Assembly: GCF_004362975.1 (NCBI RefSeq)
Contig: NZ_SNXO01000004.1
Location: 1 to 64,000, forward strand
Direction of reading: 5' to 3'
Length of the DNA stretch: 64,000 nt
Source: Aminicella lysinilytica
GTDB taxonomy: Bacteria; Bacillota; Clostridia; Peptostreptococcales; Anaerovoracaceae
Shown: positions 62,013 through 64,000 of the stretch, in pieces
Position numbering within the stretch: position 1 is the first letter of the stretch
Layout of the letters: each line of letters starts with the position of its first letter
The notes under the pieces: generated by a model
Database searches by the model: none
Seen by the model: the letters and a program-made list of their open reading frames with translations, nothing else
Told to the model about the DNA's origin: nothing
Translations under genes and position numbers: made by a program

Positions 62013-62793
62013 AGAAGAACTCCTCCTCTCCATTGTCTTTTCCTGATACGAAGTTTACCAGTACCAGGACCACAAGTACAACCAGGAAGATCACCGTCGA
62101 CAGGGCAAATAACGTAGGCCTGATGCCTACCTTCACCTGACTGTAGATCAGTGTAGATATGGTATTGATGCCTGCTCCGCGGGTGAAATGTGTCACTACG
62201 AAGTCGTCTACTGACATAGTAAATGACAGGAGAAATCCCGACACGATACCCGGCTTGATGTCCGGAATCACCACCTTGCGGAAGGCGTAGAAGGGTGATG
62301 CTCCAAGATCGAGGGCAGCCTCGTAACTGCCGGCGCCCAACTGCTTGAGTTTAGGCATAACTGACAGTATCACATAAGGAATGCAGAATGTTATATGCGC
62401 CATGAGAACTGTACCCCAGCTCAGATAAAACCCGAAGGCGATAAAGGAGAGCATGAGGGAAATACCCGTAACGATATCCGCGTTGAGAAGTGGTATATTA
62501 TTAAGACCCATTATGGCAGTCTGGGATCTCCTGCCCATCTGCATTATCCCAACGCAGGCCAGGGTCCCTATAACAGTCGCCACCACTGAAGCCGTCAGGG
62601 CTATGCTGAAGGTATTCCAGATAGCAGACAGCATCTGCGTATCCGTGAACATTTCCTTATACCAGCGCAGGGAAAGCCCGGTCCATTTGAACATGGACTT
62701 GCTCTCGTTGAAGCTGAATACCATAAGTGTCACTATAGGCAGGTACAGGAACATCATTATGACTATCAAATAGATCATCTTTATCTTCTTCAT
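61993..62793 (-). CDS. potC: Spermidine/putrescine ABC permease, PotC
   Basis: A 266-residue inner-membrane permease with six helices. PIVTLMVFSFNESKSMFKWTG (N-terminal) and the EAA loop YEAALDLGASPFYAFRKVVI (about 150-169), followed by PDIKPGIVSGFLLSF, are diagnostic of PotC. TGISLMLSF and DDFVVTHF also match. Pairs with PotB to form the channel. Overlaps potB by 4 bp. Confidence 0.93.
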   Translation of the reverse strand: MKKIKMIYLIVIMMFLYLPIVTLMVFSFNESKSMFKWTGLSLRWYKEMFTDTQMLSAIWNTFSIALTASVVATVIGTLACVGIMQMGRRSQTAIMGLNNIPLLNADIVTGISLMLSFIAFGFYLSWGTVLMAHITFCIPYVILSVMPKLKQLGAGSYEAALDLGASPFYAFRKVVIPDIKPGIVSGFLLSFTMSVDDFVVTHFTRGAGINTISTLIYSQVKVGIRPTLFALSTVIFLVVLVVLVLVNFVSGKDNGEEEFFYEVAQG

Positions 62794-63602
62794 ATGAAAT
62801 TCCCCTCCCCGCTTTTATCCAGCTTAGACATGGCGCCCATGCTTATGACTATAAACACCATCATTACCAGAGACAGACCAGAGCCCAGATTCCAGTTGGC
62901 GCTGGTGGTGAATTCCTGCTCGATTATATTGCCTATGAGATAGATTTTGCCCCCGCCGAGGATGTTAGATATAACAAAGGTTGTCAGGCTGGGAACGAAT
63001 ACCATGGTAATGCCGCTGGCAATTCCGGGCACGCTGAGAGGCAGCAAAATATCCTTCAGCACCTTCCCTTTCGTCGCGCCCAGGTCATAGGCAGCCTCGA
63101 TAACATTGTCATCTATTTTCATCAGCGTATTGTAAATAGGCAATACCATGAAAGGCAGAAAGTCGTAGACCATGCCCAGGACAATGGCTGCCGGCGTATT
63201 GATTATATCCAAAGTCGGCAAATGTAATGTAGTCAACAGAGTATTGAAAATTCCGCCCTTCTCCAGGATAACCTGCCACGCCATAGTACGCAGAAGGAAA
63301 TTCATCCACATTGGCAATATGAAAATGAACACGATAAACCCCTTCCGGCCCCAGCTGCTTCCTTTCAGGATCAGCGCCAGAGGAAATGCCAGAAGCAGGC
63401 AGATCAATGTGCTGACGAAAGCCAGCAAAAGAGCCAGGCCCAGGGCCTGAGCGTGTACCGGCTGAAATATAGCCAGTACGTTTGAAACTGTGAAATTCCC
63501 TGTTCTATCTGTAAATCCATAATACATGATCATACATAGTGGAATGATCGTGCCGCATAATACCCAGAAGAGATAGGGTGTTGCCATAAGTTTTCTATAC
63601 AT
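62790..63602 (-). CDS. potB: Spermidine/putrescine ABC permease, PotB
   Basis: A 270-residue, six-helix permease. LPMWMNFLLRTMAWQVIL (about 96-113) and the EAA loop VIEAAYDLGATKGKVLKDIL (about 168-187) with PLSVPGIASGITMVFVPSL are the PotB signatures. Its start overlaps the end of potA by 8 bp and its stop overlaps potC by 4 bp (ATGA), so the operon is translationally coupled. Confidence 0.93.
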   Translation of the reverse strand: MYRKLMATPYLFWVLCGTIIPLCMIMYYGFTDRTGNFTVSNVLAIFQPVHAQALGLALLLAFVSTLICLLLAFPLALILKGSSWGRKGFIVFIFILPMWMNFLLRTMAWQVILEKGGIFNTLLTTLHLPTLDIINTPAAIVLGMVYDFLPFMVLPIYNTLMKIDDNVIEAAYDLGATKGKVLKDILLPLSVPGIASGITMVFVPSLTTFVISNILGGGKIYLIGNIIEQEFTTSANWNLGSGLSLVMMVFIVISMGAMSKLDKSGEGNFI

Positions 63603-64000
63603 CAGTGTCTATAGCCTCCTCTTCCTTAGTCTGAGGCTTATGCATGATCTGGATATTCTCCGGGATCACAGACATGCTGACTTTGGCGCCTACAGGATAG
63701 CTGACGGTATTCTGTACCAGCCATTCAAATCCACCGGCCAGGATCTCCATCTCGTAATGAACTCCGATGAAAACATTGTGGATGACCTCGCCGTCCATTT
63801 GCCCCTGACCCGGCTTGCCTATAATGAGATCCTCCGGACGGATGACCACATCCACAGGCTTTTTTGTGCCGAACCCTTCGTCAACGCATGGGAAAATCGT
63901 GTCGCATATCTTCACCACACGGTCTTCCATCATGATACCGTCGATGATGTTGCTGTCGCCGATAAAGTCAGCAACAAAGGCGTTCTCAGGCTCATTGTAT
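63595..64000 (-). CDS. potA: Polyamine ABC transporter ATPase, PotA (C-terminal part, cut by window edge)
   Basis: The visible 134 residues are the end of the ATPase: YNEPENAFVADFIGDSNIID is the conserved junction after the ATPase domain, and the rest is the TOBE/MalK-like regulatory domain (VVIRPEDLIIGKPGQGQMDG, HNVFIGVHYEMEI). Walker motifs lie beyond the edge. It powers PotBC and is the first known gene of the potABCD operon. Confidence 0.88.
   Translation of the reverse strand, partial: YNEPENAFVADFIGDSNIIDGIMMEDRVVKICDTIFPCVDEGFGTKKPVDVVIRPEDLIIGKPGQGQMDGEVIHNVFIGVHYEMEILAGGFEWLVQNTVSYPVGAKVSMSVIPENIQIMHKPQTKEEEAIDTDV

Overview
The window looks like chromosomal DNA of a strictly anaerobic, amino-acid-fermenting Bacillota of class Clostridia (an Anaerovorax/Eubacterium-like lineage is a guess from gene content). 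Supporting genes are indolepyruvate:ferredoxin oxidoreductase with phosphotransbutyrylase/butyrate kinase, a butyryl-CoA:acetate-type CoA-transferase, pyruvate carboxylase, NAD-malic enzyme, AGCS and NhaC sodium-coupled transporters, a UPF0210/ACT pair and a ferredoxin-domain aldo/keto reductase. No replication origin, rRNA, prophage, CRISPR array or transposase was seen.

Layout. 1-3.7 kb: probable 5' end of a group II intron behind a terminator, a secreted protein, two membrane proteins and a Crp/Fnr regulator. 3.7-6.7 kb: a four-domain CoA-disulfide-reductase/rhodanese/TusA/DsrE protein and a zinc-ribbon MscL. 6.9-13.7 kb: drug exporter, acetyltransferase, AlkD glycosylase, ECF sigma/anti-sigma pair, peroxiredoxin, two tiny membrane proteins, tRNA-Ser and threonine synthase. 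13.8-14.3 kb: tRNA-Glu with an unusual structured flank and a hicB remnant. 14.4-23.4 kb: hybrid sensor kinase and four transporters. 22.2-29.6 kb: a six-gene operon (PhlG-like hydrolase, iorA, iorB, ptb, buk, OFA transporter) that would oxidise 2-oxo acids to acyl-CoA and harvest ATP, with a LysR regulator upstream. 29.7-41.7 kb: secreted C69 dipeptidase, pyruvate carboxylase, MscS, TypA, a LemA/DUF2207 set and Ung. 41.9-48.3 kb: CoA-transferase and the AKR/UPF0210/ACT/radical-SAM/DUF6873 operon. 48.3-51.5 kb: a cobalamin riboswitch reading into two secreted proteins, one DUF4430 (transcobalamin-like). 51.6-58.1 kb: argH-malic enzyme-fumC operon, a PLP desulfhydrase, DnaJ and DUF5685 proteins. 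58.2-64 kb: GH25 lysozyme, acidic EF-hand-like protein, and potDCBA running off the edge.

The most unusual content is a family of five roughly 280-300-nt intergenic elements (21932-22220, 31656-31938, 43231-43528, 43572-43856, 60660-60941). Each lies directly downstream of, and on the same strand as, a gene: the OFA transporter, pyc, the CoA-transferase, the aldo/keto reductase and potD. They share a long branched fold whose helices are kept by compensatory changes. In four or five of them the closing helix is made from the stop-codon region of the host gene and an inverted copy of it on the far side. I do not recognise this as a named RNA family. Both tRNA genes show a related oddity: beyond their terminator hairpins lies an inverted copy of the tRNA 3' end.
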